64,000 nucleotides of DNA from RGIG8709 sp045575975. GTDB lineage: Bacteria > Bacillota > Clostridia > Monoglobales > Monoglobaceae. The notes beneath the pieces are model-generated. The model had not been told where the DNA came from, did not search any database, and saw nothing but the letters and a program-made list of their open reading frames with translations. The position numbers were made by a program, and so were the translations under genes. Numbering within the stretch: position 1 is the first letter of the stretch; each line of letters starts with the position of its first letter. Below are positions 43,188-52,367 of the stretch, in pieces. The DNA lies in the NCBI GenBank assembly GCA_045575975.1, contig JAZNFO010000014.1:1-64000 (forward strand), written 5' to 3'.

Positions 43188-44213
43188 ATGGCAGAAGCTA
43201 TAGAAAATGTAACTCCTAAGAAAAGAATATTAAGCGGTATTCAGCCATCAGGAGCCCTGACACTTGGAAATTATATCGGAGCACTAAAAAACTGGGTTGA
43301 ATTGCAGAAGGAAGATATATATGAAAGCTTTTATATGATAGCAGATCTTCACTCAATAACCGTGAGACAGGAGCCAAAGGATTTAAGAAAAAATTCTCTT
43401 GATTTGCTGGCACTGTTTATTGCCTGCGGACTTGATGCTGAAAAAGAACCAATATTTTTCCAGTCACATGTACCGCAGCATACTCAGCTTGGATGGGTGC
43501 TTGATTGCTTTACATATATGGGAGAGCTTTCCCGTATGACACAGTTTAAGGATAAATCAAGAAAGCATGAAAATAATATAAATGCAGGACTTTTCACATA
43601 TCCGTCGCTTATGGCAGCAGATATATTATTGTATCAGGCAGACCTTGTTCCGGTAGGACATGACCAGAAGCAGCATCTGGAGCTTACGAGAGACCTTGCG
43701 ATAAGATTTAATTCAAATTATTCAGATACATTCAAGGTTCCGGAACCATATATCCCAAAAACAGGTGCAAGAATTATGAGTCTTCAGGACCCAAAACAGA
43801 AAATGTCAAAGTCTGACCCTAACGAAAATGCCTATATTTTGCTTTTAGACCCAATTGATAAAATTGTGAAAAAAATCAAAAGAGCAGTAACTGATTCTGA
43901 TGCGGTTGTAAGACGGGGTGAAGGCAAAGAAGGTATTGAAAACCTTATGAGTATTTATGGCAGCGTAACAGGAAAAAGCTTTGAGGCAATAGAAAAAGAA
44001 TTTGACGGCAAGGGTTATGGTGATTTTAAAAATGCAGTTGCAGAAGCAGTTGCAGCAGAGCTTGAACCCATTCAGGCAAAATATTATGATATTATGAAAA
44101 ACAAGGATTATCTTGAAAGTGTTTACAGAACAGGTGCCCAGAGAGCAGGATATGTTGCTGAAAAAACTGTGAGAAAAGCTTATAAAAAGGTTGGTTTTAT
44201 CCCCTATAAATAA
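43188..44213 (+). CDS. trpS: tryptophanyl-tRNA synthetase
   Basis: A 341-aa class I synthetase. SGIQPSGALTLGNYIGAL holds the HIGH-equivalent (about 16-33) and KQKMSKSDPN is the KMSKS loop. GHDQKQHLELTRDLAIRFN is the conserved family segment. AAAGGACGAG precedes the start. It lies in a plus-strand series after gltX and the aminotransferase with short spacers. Confidence 0.97.
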   Translation: MAEAIENVTPKKRILSGIQPSGALTLGNYIGALKNWVELQKEDIYESFYMIADLHSITVRQEPKDLRKNSLDLLALFIACGLDAEKEPIFFQSHVPQHTQLGWVLDCFTYMGELSRMTQFKDKSRKHENNINAGLFTYPSLMAADILLYQADLVPVGHDQKQHLELTRDLAIRFNSNYSDTFKVPEPYIPKTGARIMSLQDPKQKMSKSDPNENAYILLLDPIDKIVKKIKRAVTDSDAVVRRGEGKEGIENLMSIYGSVTGKSFEAIEKEFDGKGYGDFKNAVAEAVAAELEPIQAKYYDIMKNKDYLESVYRTGAQRAGYVAEKTVRKAYKKVGFIPYK

Positions 44214-44234
44214 TAACTACAAAGGATGATAAAA

Positions 44235-45278
44235 ATGATATATAGTAATAATATTTTTGTGTTTTTTGCATTGATTGTTGCCTTTTTATTTTCATTTTCT
44301 GCAACTCCGGTTGTTATAGGACTTGCAAACAAAATTAATGCTCTTGATGTGCCAAAAGACGAAAGAAGAGTTCATAAAAAACCGATTCCCTTAATTGGCG
44401 GACTCGCGATTTTTTATGGTTTTGTTATAAGTGTTCTTTGCTTTGCGGTTATTGATAAAACAACTATGGGTATTTTAATTGGAGCCTTGATTATGGTAAC
44501 GGTTGGAGTTATTGATGATATAAAGGACCTTCCTGCAAAGGTAAAGCTTCTTTTTCAGATAATTGCAGCACTTATTGCGGTTTGGTTCGGGATAAAAATA
44601 GGATATATTGAAAATCGTTTTTCTGAATGGTTTGGACCAACATATATAAATCTAAAGTGGCTTGCTGTTCCCATAACAGTTATCTGGATTATCGGTGTAA
44701 CAAATGCGGTAAATCTTATAGACGGACTTGACGGTCTTGCAGTTGGTATATCATCTATTGCATCAGTTACATTTTTAGTTCTCACAATATTTTCTCAAAA
44801 CCTTAATGTAGCAATTATGACAGCGGCACTTGCAGGTGCTGGCTTTGGATTTTTGCCCTATAACTTTAATCCAGCAAAAATATTTATGGGAGACACAGGA
44901 TCAACATTTTTAGGTTTTGTGCTTGCTTGTATTTCAGTTCAGGGACTTTTAAAGTTCCATGCTGTTATATCATTTGCGGTGCCGGTTTTGATTCTGGGAC
45001 TACCTATTTTTGATACTTTGTTTGCAATCTTAAGAAGATTGTTTACAGGCCGTTCTATTATGTCTCCTGACAGAGGTCACCTTCATCACAGACTCTTAGA
45101 TATGGGATTTTCTCAAAGACAGACGGTAACAATTTTATATACTCTGACAAGTATACTGTGCCTTACTGCGGTTGTAATGTCTCTTAAAAATATAACAAGA
45201 GCACTGATACTTATTTTTGCAGTTCTTGGCATAATTCTTGTAAGTTCCGTAGTTGTTGATTCAAACAAGGATAAATAA
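44235..45278 (+). CDS. undecaprenyl-phosphate sugar-1-phosphate transferase (TagO/WecA family)
   Basis: A 347-aa integral membrane glycosyltransferase of the MraY/WecA family that transfers a GlcNAc-1-phosphate-type group to undecaprenyl phosphate, starting teichoic acid or other surface polymers. Signature segments are RRVHKKPIPLIGGLAIF, VIDDIKDLPAKVKLLFQ (Mg-binding DD), NAVNLIDGLDGLAVG, FLPYNFNPAKIFMGDTGS and the cytoplasmic SPDRGHLHHRLLDMGF loop. Eleven or so membrane helices are predicted by eye. The ATG at 44235 has AAAGGATG spacing better than the ATG at 44226, which overlaps it. Confidence 0.92.
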   Translation: MIYSNNIFVFFALIVAFLFSFSATPVVIGLANKINALDVPKDERRVHKKPIPLIGGLAIFYGFVISVLCFAVIDKTTMGILIGALIMVTVGVIDDIKDLPAKVKLLFQIIAALIAVWFGIKIGYIENRFSEWFGPTYINLKWLAVPITVIWIIGVTNAVNLIDGLDGLAVGISSIASVTFLVLTIFSQNLNVAIMTAALAGAGFGFLPYNFNPAKIFMGDTGSTFLGFVLACISVQGLLKFHAVISFAVPVLILGLPIFDTLFAILRRLFTGRSIMSPDRGHLHHRLLDMGFSQRQTVTILYTLTSILCLTAVVMSLKNITRALILIFAVLGIILVSSVVVDSNKDK

Positions 45279-45340
45279 TACAATAGATAAAATTTTGAAG
45301 TTAATTAATAATTTATATAAAAAACAGGAGGTTATTTTGT

Positions 45341-47110
45341 ATGACAAATAACAAAAAAGTGCTTACATGGCTTGAAGAAATGAAAGCCCTCTGCAAACCT
45401 GATAATGTGGTTTGGATTGACGGAAGCGAAGAACAAATTGAAGCATTAAGAGCAGAAGCAGTTTCAACAGGCGAATTAATTAAGCTTAATCAGGAAAAGC
45501 TTCCTGGCTGTTATTATCACAGAACTGCTGTGAATGATGTTGCTCGTGTTGAAGACAGAACATTTATCTGTACTCCAACAAAGGAAGAAGCAGGTCCGAT
45601 AAATAACTGGGTTGACCCAAAAGAAATGTATGCAAAGCTTAATGCATTATACGATGGAAGTATGATTGGAAGAACAATGTATGTTATCCCATATTCTATG
45701 GGACCTGTTGGTTCACCATTTTCAAAAATAGGAATTGAGCTAACAGACAGCATTTATGTTGTTTTAAATATGATTATTATGACAAGAGTTGGCAAAGCTG
45801 TTATAGAAGCTCTTGGTGAAGAGGGAGATTTTATTAAATGTCTCCATGCTAAAAAGGATATTGACCCTGAAGAAAGATATATTGTTCATTTCCCACAGGA
45901 TAACACAATTATGTCTGTTAACTCAGGTTATGGCGGAAATGTTCTTTTAGGCAAGAAATGTTTCGCACTCAGAATTGCTTCATACCTCGGTATGAAAGAA
46001 GGCTGGATGGCTGAACATATGCTTATTCTTGGTCTTGAAAATCCAAAGGGCGAAGTGAAATATATCTGTGCCGCTTTCCCGTCTGCTTGCGGGAAGACAA
46101 ATCTTGCAATGCTTATTCCACCGGAAGGACTTAAAGCTCAGGGCTACAAAGTCTGGACAGTTGGTGATGATATTGCATGGATCAGAGTTGGGGAAGATGG
46201 AAGATTATATGCTGTTAACCCAGAGGCTGGTTTCTTCGGTGTTGCTCCGGGAACAAGTGTTAAAACAAACTTTAATGCACTTGAATCAACAAAGAAAAAC
46301 ACAATTTTCACAAATGTTGCTATAAACAATGATGATATGACAGTTTGGTGGGAAGGTCTTGATAAGAATCCACCGGAAAATGCAACAGAGTGGACAGGTA
46401 TTGAATGTAACGGTAAGGAATTCTTTGCGGAAGGCAAGAAGCTTGCTAATCCAAACTCAAGATTTACAGCTCCTGCTATTAACTGCCCTTGCATTTCACC
46501 TGAATTTGAAAATCCTGCAGGTGTTCCGATTTCTGCTATCGTATTTGGTGGAAGAAGAGCAAAAACAGCTCCGCTTGTATATCAGGCTCGTGACTGGAAT
46601 CATGGTGTATTTGTTGGTGCAACAATGGCATCAGAAACAACTGCAGCTGCAGCAGGTGCTGTTGGTGTAGTAAGACGAGACCCGATGGCTATGCGTCCAT
46701 TCGTAGGATACAATATGGCTGATTACTTCCAGCACTGGTATGACATGGGTAAAAAGATTTCTAACCCGCCACAGATATTCAATGTTAACTGGTTCAGACT
46801 TGATGATGAAGGTAACTTTATGTGGCCGGGATTTGGTGACAATATGAGAGTTCTTAACTGGATTTTATCTCGTTGTGCAGGCGAAGTTGATGCAGTTGAA
46901 ACTGAAATCGGTTTTGTTCCAAAGAAAGAAGATCTTGACCTTGAAGGTCTTGATATTGATGATGCAACATTAACAGAACTTCTTTCAATCGACAAAGAGG
47001 TTTGGAAAGAAGAAGTTGCAAACCAGAGAGAATTCTTTGCTCAGTTCGGAGATAAGCTTCCGCAGGAAATCAAAGACAGTATGGATGAACTTGAAAAGAG
47101 ACTTTCTTAA
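45341..47110 (+). CDS. pckG: phosphoenolpyruvate carboxykinase (GTP)
   Basis: A 589-aa GTP-dependent PEPCK interconverting oxaloacetate and PEP. The P-loop-like kinase-1a motif is AAFPSACGKTNLAML (about 244-258); the GDDIAWIRVGEDG segment and ENPAGVPISAIVFGGRRAKT belong to the GTP class, and NWFRLDDEGNFMWPGFGDNMRVL is the guanine-binding end. ATP-type pckA is the usual enzyme in Firmicutes, so the GTP type is worth noting. Codon use here is more biased, with frequent AAACA and GGT triplets, consistent with high expression. AGGAGG precedes the start and a perfect terminator follows. Confidence 0.96.
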   Translation: MTNNKKVLTWLEEMKALCKPDNVVWIDGSEEQIEALRAEAVSTGELIKLNQEKLPGCYYHRTAVNDVARVEDRTFICTPTKEEAGPINNWVDPKEMYAKLNALYDGSMIGRTMYVIPYSMGPVGSPFSKIGIELTDSIYVVLNMIIMTRVGKAVIEALGEEGDFIKCLHAKKDIDPEERYIVHFPQDNTIMSVNSGYGGNVLLGKKCFALRIASYLGMKEGWMAEHMLILGLENPKGEVKYICAAFPSACGKTNLAMLIPPEGLKAQGYKVWTVGDDIAWIRVGEDGRLYAVNPEAGFFGVAPGTSVKTNFNALESTKKNTIFTNVAINNDDMTVWWEGLDKNPPENATEWTGIECNGKEFFAEGKKLANPNSRFTAPAINCPCISPEFENPAGVPISAIVFGGRRAKTAPLVYQARDWNHGVFVGATMASETTAAAAGAVGVVRRDPMAMRPFVGYNMADYFQHWYDMGKKISNPPQIFNVNWFRLDDEGNFMWPGFGDNMRVLNWILSRCAGEVDAVETEIGFVPKKEDLDLEGLDIDDATLTELLSIDKEVWKEEVANQREFFAQFGDKLPQEIKDSMDELEKRLS

Positions 47111-47120
47111 TTCTAAATAT

Positions 47121-47149
47121 AAAAAGCCTTGCAATTGCAAGGCTTTTTT
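47121..47149. terminator. bidirectional terminator after pckG
   Basis: AAAAAGCCTTGCAA and TTGCAAGGCTTTTT (47121-47148) form a perfect 14-bp palindrome with A and T runs, located between convergent pckG and the phosphoribosyltransferase gene. Confidence 0.85.
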
Positions 47150-47159
47150 ATTTTGAAAA

Positions 47160-47717
47160 CTAAAGCGGATTACCATTTTTATCAAAAACAGGAAGAGGTT
47201 CAAGGAAAATAATATCTTTTCGGTCTTTAGCATCACCTTCTGCAAGAACAGCTGCCTTTCCCACAATTTCTCCTCCAACCTTATTAACAAGATTTTCAAG
47301 TGCTGAAAGAGATTCGCCTGTGCTGATAACATCATCAACTATTAAAACTTTCTTTCCTTTCAAAGCATTTATTTCGTCTCTTCCAATGCATAAAGTTTGT
47401 TTATGCTCTGTTGTTATTGAATCAACATCTGTTGTTAAAATATCTTTCATATAAAGCTTTGGACCTTTTCGTGCTATGATATAGTTGTCAGCACCTGACT
47501 GGCGGGCCATTTCGTATATTAGAGGAATACTCTTGCATTCAGCGGTTAACATAATATCATATTCCGGAACTATTTTTAAAAGCTCGGTTGCGCAAGCCTT
47601 TGTTATTTCAACATCGCCGAACATTATAAATGCGGCTATGTATAAGTCGTCATTTATTCTGCAAAGGGGGAGACTTCTTTCAACCCCTGCAATTTTCATT
47701 GTATAACTTTTTTCCAT
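47160..47717 (-). CDS. phosphoribosyltransferase family protein (adenine PRTase-like)
   Basis: A 185-aa type I phosphoribosyltransferase. The PRPP-binding loop is VLIVDDVISTGESL (about 122-135), and YIIARKGPKLYM corresponds to the flexible region of the Apt/Xpt group. The substrate base is uncertain. The ATG at 47717 has AAGAGGTGG before it; the frame extends to 47762 but that end overlaps the -10 box. It has its own promoter at 47751-47778. Confidence 0.8.
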   Translation of the reverse strand: MEKSYTMKIAGVERSLPLCRINDDLYIAAFIMFGDVEITKACATELLKIVPEYDIMLTAECKSIPLIYEMARQSGADNYIIARKGPKLYMKDILTTDVDSITTEHKQTLCIGRDEINALKGKKVLIVDDVISTGESLSALENLVNKVGGEIVGKAAVLAEGDAKDRKDIIFLEPLPVFDKNGNPL

Positions 47718-47750
47718 AATAAGACCACCTCTTAAATTACTCATATGTAT

Positions 47751-47778
47751 ATTATACACCAAATTTTAAAATTTTCAA
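47751..47778 (-). promoter_or_regulatory. promoter of the phosphoribosyltransferase gene
   Basis: Minus-strand TTGAAA (47773-47778), 16-nt spacer, TATAAT (47751-47756). The -35 box lies just beyond the end of the upstream SLH-protein gene. Confidence 0.7.
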
Positions 47779-47785
47779 GGCATTT

Positions 47786-49555
47786 TTATTGATTTATCAA
47801 AACGGAAATTCTGTTTAAGATAACAGCAGCTTCTGCCCTTGTGGCATTTCCGTATGGTTTAAAAGTGTTATCCTCATATCCGTTTATAATTTTTTTATTG
47901 TGCAGAGCAAAAACTGCATCCTTTGCATAGTCTCTGATTTCAGCCTGGTCAGTAAAATCCAAGGAACCCTTTATATTATCATCAATAATTTCTTCTTTAA
48001 CAAGTATGCGGTATACTAAAACAGCCATATCCTGCCGTGTTATTAAGCTTTCAGGAGCAAATTCATTTTCACTTAAACCTTGTATCAAATCTAATTCTCT
48101 TAATATACCTATGTCATTATAATAGTATTTTTCAGGAGAAACATCTGAAAAATTATCTTCAAAATCTGCCTTTTTGTTAAGTAGTCTCGAAATCATAACA
48201 GCAAACTGCCCTCTTGTTAATTTCTCCATAACTCCAAAGCTCCCGTCTCCCATACCACTTATTATTCCATTTTTGTGAAGAGCCTTTATATCTTCTTTAG
48301 CCCATGGTGCATAATCAAGGTCAGAAAAAATGTCTCTTTCTTTGTTGTTTGCAGATGTAACAGCCTTTTTAAATTCAGGGGATTCAATACTTGATAATCT
48401 GTAGAGACAGTAGCCTGAGATATTGTCGTTGTATTTTGCAATATTAATCTGTTTTTCTATTTCAACTATGCCGCTTTCACAAAACCATATACTTTCGGTA
48501 TCTGTAGTCTCGGACACCCTGTATGCTGCCTGACCAATATATAATTGAGTTTTTGTACCCTTGCATACATTCGCCCACCAGTCTGTGAGAACTTTATAGT
48601 CTGCCCCAGCATAACCGATATTCCAGTATATTTGAGGGATAATGTAGTCAATCATATTTTCCATAGCCCATTTTCTGGTGTCTGCATAGGATGAAAAATA
48701 AGCTTCTCTGCCGTTTGTATCACTGCCGTCTTTATGATTTTTCTTGTTTGCCCATATACCCTGGGGACTAACTCCGAACTTGGTAAAAGGATTTGCCTCT
48801 TTGATTTTCTTATTCATTTTAATAATGAGTTCATCAATGTTGTGTCTTCGCCAATCGTCTATATTTTCAAAATCCTTTCCATATTCTGAAAACGACCAGT
48901 TATCCGGAAAATCCTCCCCCGGATAAAAATAATCATCAATCTGTATTCCATCAACATTGTAGTTTTTAACTATTTCCATTGCACCCTCTGCAACAAAGTC
49001 ATTTACTTCGGGAATACCGGGATTAAGATAAAGTTTTCCATTATAATTGATAACCCAATCAGGATGCAAAGCTGAAATGGAATTTTCCGGTTGATTTTCG
49101 GTTTCCTGAACAGTTGATGTCACTCTGTATGGATTTATCCAGGCATGGATTTTAATGTCATTTTTGTGGCAAATATCAATCATATATTTAAGGGGATCAA
49201 AATTGTTGTCAGGAGCAAGTCCAAATTCCCCTGTCAGGTATTTCGACCAGGGAAAAATTTCTGATTTATAGAAAGCATCAGAGGAGGGGCGAACCTGAAA
49301 AAAGATTGTGTTAAAGCCCATATCTTTTGCATCCTTAACCATTATATCAAGCTCTTTTTTCAAGGTTTTTGAATTCGTTGTAGGATTTTTAGGAAAGTCA
49401 AGTGAAAAAACCGTGGCAACCCAAACTCCCTTGACGGTGTCTTCTTCTTTTGCATAACTTTTGTCTGTTGATACGGGTATGCCCTGAAGAGAGCTTTGTG
49501 CAAAAAAGCATCCAAGAAACAGTAGAACCACAATTAGCTTAAATTTATTAATCAT
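47786..49555 (-). CDS. secreted GHL10-family glycoside hydrolase-like protein with S-layer homology domains
   Basis: A 589-aa exported protein. The signal peptide is about residues 1-35. Residues about 40-400 form a GHL10 (DUF187) TIM barrel with KGVWVATVFSLDFP, NTIFFQVRPSSDAFY, HAWINPYRV and GIQIDDYFYPGEDFP, the last carrying candidate catalytic acids. The last 180 residues hold three SLH repeats (GSFGVMEKLTRGQFAVMISRLL, LITRQDMAVLVYRIL, NATRAEAAVILNRIS), which anchor proteins to pyruvylated secondary wall polymers. The ATG at 49555 follows AGAGGTG; a GTG at 49564 overlaps it. The substrate is unknown, probably a cell-surface glycan. Confidence 0.88.
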   Translation of the reverse strand: MINKFKLIVVLLFLGCFFAQSSLQGIPVSTDKSYAKEEDTVKGVWVATVFSLDFPKNPTTNSKTLKKELDIMVKDAKDMGFNTIFFQVRPSSDAFYKSEIFPWSKYLTGEFGLAPDNNFDPLKYMIDICHKNDIKIHAWINPYRVTSTVQETENQPENSISALHPDWVINYNGKLYLNPGIPEVNDFVAEGAMEIVKNYNVDGIQIDDYFYPGEDFPDNWSFSEYGKDFENIDDWRRHNIDELIIKMNKKIKEANPFTKFGVSPQGIWANKKNHKDGSDTNGREAYFSSYADTRKWAMENMIDYIIPQIYWNIGYAGADYKVLTDWWANVCKGTKTQLYIGQAAYRVSETTDTESIWFCESGIVEIEKQINIAKYNDNISGYCLYRLSSIESPEFKKAVTSANNKERDIFSDLDYAPWAKEDIKALHKNGIISGMGDGSFGVMEKLTRGQFAVMISRLLNKKADFEDNFSDVSPEKYYYNDIGILRELDLIQGLSENEFAPESLITRQDMAVLVYRILVKEEIIDDNIKGSLDFTDQAEIRDYAKDAVFALHNKKIINGYEDNTFKPYGNATRAEAAVILNRISVLINQ

Positions 49556-49575
49556 AATTTTCACCTCTGTAAATT

Positions 49576-49615
49576 AAAAACACCGATATAAATATTAAAA
49601 AAACATCGGTGTTTT
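49576..49615 (-). terminator. terminator of the potABCD operon
   Basis: AAAAACACCGAT (49576-49587) pairs with ATCGGTGTTTT (49605-49615). On the minus strand the stem is followed by a T run. It lies about 40 nt after the potD stop and before the SLH-protein gene. Confidence 0.75.
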
Positions 49616-49652
49616 ATTGTTTATTAAATTATATGCTTGTCTTTATGAGTTA

Positions 49653-50696
49653 TTACTGAGATTTAACCTTTGTCCAAAGCTCAGCGCTATATTTTTTTAT
49701 TTCCGGTTTTTGATAGTAGAAGCTTTCGTCCTTGTCATAGCCTGTTCTTGGAACATATGCATTAATATCTTTGTAGATATCGTTTTTCATTTCTTCAAAA
49801 ACAGCTTCAACTGATGAACTGTATCCAACCTGTTCAGTGTTCTTTCTTGCATTTTCTTTATCAATCATAAAGTTAATAAATTTATGAGCAAGCTCTTTTT
49901 TCTCGCTGGTTTTTGTGATAACCATACCGTCAATCCAGAAATTTGTACCCTCTTGTGGTTCGTAATATCCAAGATTTTCATTTTCGGACATAATGTATGT
50001 TGCATCCCCTGAATAAACAATAGCTATGCTTTTGTTTCCGGAAATCATATTGTCGATAACATCATCACCAACATAAATTGGATTCATTGTCTGGTTTTGT
50101 TCTATAAGCCATTCATATGCTTTGTCGAACTCATCCTTATTTTCAGTGTTAAGAGAATAGCCAAGATTTTTGAGCGCTATCATAAAGGAGTCTCTTTCGC
50201 TGTCATACATATAGAGCTGGTCTTTATATTTTGTATTTTTAAGAATTCCCCAGCCCTGATTTTTAAGGTCTTCCTCGTCAACCGTTGTTTTGTCATAAAG
50301 AATACCAACAGTACCCCAGAAATAAGGGACAGAGTATTTATTTTCAGGGTCATGGTGCTTGCCCAGAAGTTCTTTTTTTATGCCCTGGTAGTTGGGGATA
50401 AGGCTCAGATCAATTTCAGAAAGCATATCCTCTTTAACAAGTCTTTCTATCATATAATCAGAAGGAATAATAACATCATAAAGCTCACCGCTGGAAACCT
50501 TTGTGTACATTGATTCATTAGAATCAAAGGTTTCATATATAACCTTGCAGTTTTCTGCCTTTTCAAATTCCTTTAAAAGTTCAGTGTCAATATATTCACC
50601 TGCGTTATATATTTTTATAGATTCTCTGTCATCTTTGCAGGCACAGAATGAAAAAACAATTGAAAGTGTCAATAGGATAATTAAAAATTTTTTCAT
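49653..50696 (-). CDS. potD: spermidine/putrescine ABC transporter substrate-binding lipoprotein
   Basis: A 347-aa extracytoplasmic binding protein of the PotD/PotF family. The N-terminus is a lipoprotein signal ending in SFCACKDD, so one of the two cysteines at about 18 and 20 carries the lipid. The mature protein shows IYNAGEYIDTELLKEFEK, VIIPSDYMIERL and FWIDGMVITKTSEKKELAHKFINFMID, typical polyamine-binding protein segments. It is the last gene of potABCD. Confidence 0.93.
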   Translation of the reverse strand: MKKFLIILLTLSIVFSFCACKDDRESIKIYNAGEYIDTELLKEFEKAENCKVIYETFDSNESMYTKVSSGELYDVIIPSDYMIERLVKEDMLSEIDLSLIPNYQGIKKELLGKHHDPENKYSVPYFWGTVGILYDKTTVDEEDLKNQGWGILKNTKYKDQLYMYDSERDSFMIALKNLGYSLNTENKDEFDKAYEWLIEQNQTMNPIYVGDDVIDNMISGNKSIAIVYSGDATYIMSENENLGYYEPQEGTNFWIDGMVITKTSEKKELAHKFINFMIDKENARKNTEQVGYSSSVEAVFEEMKNDIYKDINAYVPRTGYDKDESFYYQKPEIKKYSAELWTKVKSQ

Positions 50697-50711
50697 AGTA
50701 AAAATCCTTTC

Positions 50712-51518
50712 TTAATATGATTTAGGTTGTATTTCTTTTTTCTTTTTGAATTTAGGAACAAGATTTAAAACTAAAAGTGTTGTTATTATAACAAGTATAA
50801 CTATTGATGAAAGAGCGTTGATAGTAGGATTTGTTCGTTTTGTCATATTGTAAACAATAATTGATATATTCATAACACCGTTTCCGCTGACAAAATAAGA
50901 TATAACAAAATCGTCAAAGCTCATAGTGAAGGCAAGAAGAATTCCAGCATAAATTCCCGGTTTTAAAAGGGGAAGAATAACCTTTGTAAGAGCATTATAA
51001 GGAGTTGCTCCAAGGTCCATTGCAGCATTTGCAAGATTCGGGTCAAGCTCACGGATTTTAGGATAAACACTTGTTATAACATAAGGTGTGGAAAAGGATA
51101 TGTGTGCGATAAGCATAGTCAGGTATCCTTTTTCTATTTTCAGGGCTGAGAAAAAAATCATAAGCCCTATTGCTGTTACTATATCAGGATTCATAACGGG
51201 AATGTCGTTTATGCTTAATATTAGATCCCTGATGACTTTTCTGTTTTTTGAAAGACCGATAGCGGTTATTGTTCCAAGCACAGTTGAAATTAAAGTAGAT
51301 AAAATAGCGATTGTAACACTAACGCTCATTGCCGACATTATATTTGAATCATTTAAAAGCTCTTTATACCATTTAAGAGAAAAACCTGTAAAATGAGTAA
51401 GCGACTTTGACTCATTAAAAGAAAAAAATACAGTAACAAGTATTGGCAGATAAAAGAATGCAAAGCATAAAAATATGTAAATTGCCGATGGCAGATTATT
51501 TAATTTTTTAAGTCTCAA
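50712..51518 (-). CDS. potC: spermidine/putrescine ABC transporter permease PotC
   Basis: A 268-aa inner-membrane permease with six helices. The EAA-type coupling loop is AAMDLGATPYNALTKVILPLLKPGI (about 155-180), which contacts PotA. The N-terminal YIFLCFAFFYLPILVTVFFSFN and the LTHFTGFSLKWYKELLND segment are typical of PotC. It follows potB by 17 nt. Confidence 0.94.
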   Translation of the reverse strand: MRLKKLNNLPSAIYIFLCFAFFYLPILVTVFFSFNESKSLTHFTGFSLKWYKELLNDSNIMSAMSVSVTIAILSTLISTVLGTITAIGLSKNRKVIRDLILSINDIPVMNPDIVTAIGLMIFFSALKIEKGYLTMLIAHISFSTPYVITSVYPKIRELDPNLANAAMDLGATPYNALTKVILPLLKPGIYAGILLAFTMSFDDFVISYFVSGNGVMNISIIVYNMTKRTNPTINALSSIVILVIITTLLVLNLVPKFKKKKEIQPKSY

Positions 51519-51535
51519 TCATCTCACTCCTTTCT

Positions 51536-52351
51536 TTATTTTTCCTGTTCAATTTTTTTTGTCATTTTAATAGTGAGCAGAATAACAACTGCTAGCACCA
51601 TAGAAATTGAACTTCCAAAGTTCCAGTCCCCAACGGAAATGAACTGACTTTCAATAAGGTTTCCAAGAAGCACATATTGTCCTCCGCCTAAAAGCTTTGG
51701 AATAAGGAAGCTTGATATTGAAAGAAGAAAAACCATAATTATTCCGTTAACAACCCCCGGAAGAGAAAGCTTGAATGTTACCTTCCAGAACGACTGAATA
51801 CGATTTGCTCCAAGGTCAAACGCAGCCTCTTTATAGGATTTATCCATTTTGCTGAGTGCGGTATGTATTGGAATAATCATAAACGGAAGGAAATTACATA
51901 TCATACCGATTATAACTGAAAAGTCCGTGTACATAAGGCTGAGTGTTGGAAGCCCAAGCTTTTCAAGAAGCATATTTAAAAGTCCGTTATCTGCAAGGAT
52001 GCTTATCCAGGCATAGGTTCTGAGAAGCATATTAATCCACATAGGTATTGTAACGAATAAAATGAGTATGCTTTGAACCTTTTCTGAATATTTGGATATA
52101 AAGTAAGCAAGAGTATATCCAAATATAAGACAGAAAAAAACGGTTATAAGTCCAATCTTAAATGATTTTAAAAACACATCAAGATAGACAGGCTCAAAAA
52201 GTCTTGTAAAGTTTTTGGTTGTGAACTGAACTGTTATTATAGAGTTCCCGCTTTCTGTAAATGCATAAATGAATATCATAAGAAGGGGAACAAGTATAAT
52301 AATGGCAGACCAGATTATATAAGGCGTAACAAAATTTTTAAAGTATTTCAT
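51536..52351 (-). CDS. potB: spermidine/putrescine ABC transporter permease PotB
   Basis: A 271-aa permease partner of PotC. The EAA loop is EAAFDLGANRIQSFWKVTFKLSLPGV. YIIWSAIIILVPLLMIFIYAF is the first helix, and LRTYAWISILADNGLLNMLLEKLG is the characteristic extracytoplasmic segment of PotB. It follows potA by 16 nt. Confidence 0.94.
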   Translation of the reverse strand: MKYFKNFVTPYIIWSAIIILVPLLMIFIYAFTESGNSIITVQFTTKNFTRLFEPVYLDVFLKSFKIGLITVFFCLIFGYTLAYFISKYSEKVQSILILFVTIPMWINMLLRTYAWISILADNGLLNMLLEKLGLPTLSLMYTDFSVIIGMICNFLPFMIIPIHTALSKMDKSYKEAAFDLGANRIQSFWKVTFKLSLPGVVNGIIMVFLLSISSFLIPKLLGGGQYVLLGNLIESQFISVGDWNFGSSISMVLAVVILLTIKMTKKIEQEK

Positions 52352-52367
52352 TTTTTAAACACCCCGC

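Noticed and set aside
46068..46670. Overlapping frames inside pckG on both strands
   Set aside because: They are out-of-frame shadows of a well-conserved gene and contain repeated leucine/glutamine strings from codon bias.
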